A stretch of DNA of 32,357 bases from Methanobacteriota archaeon. GTDB lineage: Archaea; Thermoplasmatota; Poseidoniia; Poseidoniales; Thalassarchaeaceae. Positions within the stretch are counted from its first letter, which is position 1; each line of letters opens with the position of its first letter. A model generated the notes under the pieces. The model did not search any database, was not told where the DNA came from, and worked only from the letters and a program-made list of their open reading frames with translations. Below are positions 31,782 through 32,357 of this stretch, in pieces. The stretch covers positions 13,723 through 46,079 of the forward strand of contig PBDV01000015.1 of NCBI GenBank assembly GCA_002718215.1, in the 5' to 3' direction. Both the position numbers and the translations under genes were made by a program.

Positions 31782-32357
31782 CTACTGTTTTTTCTCAATA
31801 CAGTAGGGGCAATATTTCTCAATCACGTAATCTTCTGATTTTTGTTCCTCTACTGAAAGTGGATTTCGGCATTCAAAACATAGTACATGGTCACTTTCTT
31901 CTAATTCTGGAGTGATAGACACTCGTTTATCGAATACAAAACAATCTCCATTCCAATGTGCTCCACCACATTCTTTGAAGTAGCCAAGAATTCCTCCTTT
32001 GATTTGGTACACGTTTTTCCATCCTTGATTTTCCATCACCACACTTGCCTTTTCACATCGGATACCGCCTGTACAAAACATAACTACAGGTGTTGATTTG
32101 TCTTGTTCTAACTTCTGAGTAGATTCAGGAAATTCACGAAATGATTTGATGTCAAGATTAATGGCGTTTTCGAAAGTACCAACTCGTAATTCGTAGTCGT
32201 TACGAGTATCTAACACCATCACTTCTTTTCCTTCGTCTAACCATTTCTTGAATTCTTGAGGTTCAATGTATTGGCCTGCACGTTCTGCAGGCCTAATTTC
32301 ATCCATACCCAAAGAGATGATCTCATTCTTTAGACGAACAAGCATTCGCTTGAATGG
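31782..32357 (-). CDS. TrhO-like rhodanese protein (tRNA uridine hydroxylase family), 5'-partial
   Basis: The frame is open to the window edge; 191 C-terminal residues are visible, beginning PFKRMLVRLKNEIISLG, which matches the linker after the N-terminal ferredoxin-like domain of TrhO (YceA/UPF0176). The rhodanese domain follows, with VMVLDTRNDYELRVGTF, the active-site loop FCTGGIRCEKAS and IKGGILGYFKECGGAHWNGDCFVFDKRV. The C-terminal part has paired cysteines (CFEC and CPYC), also typical. TrhO makes 5-hydroxyuridine at wobble position 34 of certain tRNAs using O2. The ATG at 32345 is not the true start. Such proteins are best known from bacteria. Confidence 0.9.
   Translation of the reverse strand, partial: PFKRMLVRLKNEIISLGMDEIRPAERAGQYIEPQEFKKWLDEGKEVMVLDTRNDYELRVGTFENAINLDIKSFREFPESTQKLEQDKSTPVVMFCTGGIRCEKASVVMENQGWKNVYQIKGGILGYFKECGGAHWNGDCFVFDKRVSITPELEESDHVLCFECRNPLSVEEQKSEDYVIEKYCPYCIEKKQ

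Overview
The window looks like a chromosomal segment of a planktonic marine archaeon of the Thermoplasmatota, most likely Marine Group II (Candidatus Poseidoniales). The archaeal assignment rests on genes seen directly: ribosomal proteins L37e, L44e and S27e, translation factor aIF2-alpha, Nop10, a PAC2-type proteasome chaperone and an archaeal-type TyrRS. The lineage is an inference from the moderately AT-rich composition, from acyl-CoA dehydrogenases with ETF as in a heterotroph, and from large secreted beta-propeller/thrombospondin-type-3 surface proteins with one C-terminal membrane anchor. No marker that would settle the order (16S rRNA, rhodopsin) is present. Coding density is very high. 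No gene-free stretch exceeds 300 bp, and there is no IS element, CRISPR array or prophage.

Layout. 1-2342: a partial unknown gene translationally coupled to an M61-family aminopeptidase with a PDZ domain. 2339-4124: a ParB/SerK-fold protein diverging from a bacterial-type (class II) CCA-adding enzyme. 4125-7468: a GcvH-like protein lacking the lipoyl lysine, an acyl-CoA dehydrogenase and an Asp-box lipoprotein. 7507-10807 (minus): a helical unknown protein, TyrRS and HMG-CoA synthase. 10903-14001: a membrane-anchored beta-propeller protein, glutaryl-CoA dehydrogenase and a methyltransferase. 14058-17115: a five-helix membrane subtilase, a MOSC protein and a PAP2 phosphatase. 17212-18902: ETF beta and alpha. 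18903-22389 (minus): L37e, PurF and a cytosolic-looking propeller-PKD protein. 22500-24482: an RCC1/TSP3 surface protein. 24484-25685 (minus): two coupled membrane proteins. 25819-28138: L44e, S27e, aIF2-alpha, Nop10 and a PAC2 chaperone. 28139-28516: a ThiS/MoaD/SAMP-like protein and tRNA-Ser(CGA). 28583-32357 (minus): a giant SBBP/TSP3 surface protein and a partial TrhO-like rhodanese.

Functional themes. Two acyl-CoA dehydrogenases and the ETF pair fit oxidation of fatty acids and amino acids, with ETF accepting the electrons. HMG-CoA synthase feeds the mevalonate route to archaeal lipids. The extracellular side is rich: an Asp-box lipoprotein, three propeller-bearing membrane proteins or precursors and a membrane subtilase, which suits a particle- or protein-degrading heterotroph. 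The L44e-to-PAC2 cluster joins ribosome, initiation, rRNA modification and proteasome assembly, and a ubiquitin-like protein lies convergently beside it.

Most unusual items: the GcvH-like protein without its lipoylation lysine; the five-helix membrane subtilase; the L44e that has lost three of four zinc cysteines; the 12-bp inverted repeat covering the start codons of a divergent gene pair, with the same 12-mer at a third gene start; the PAC2 protein ending in an HbYX motif beside a diglycine-ending ubiquitin-like protein; and the seven-repeat RCC1 protein with a cysteine pair in each repeat. Several start codons were moved from the longest possible reading frame, using homology, ribosome binding sites or overlap with neighbours.
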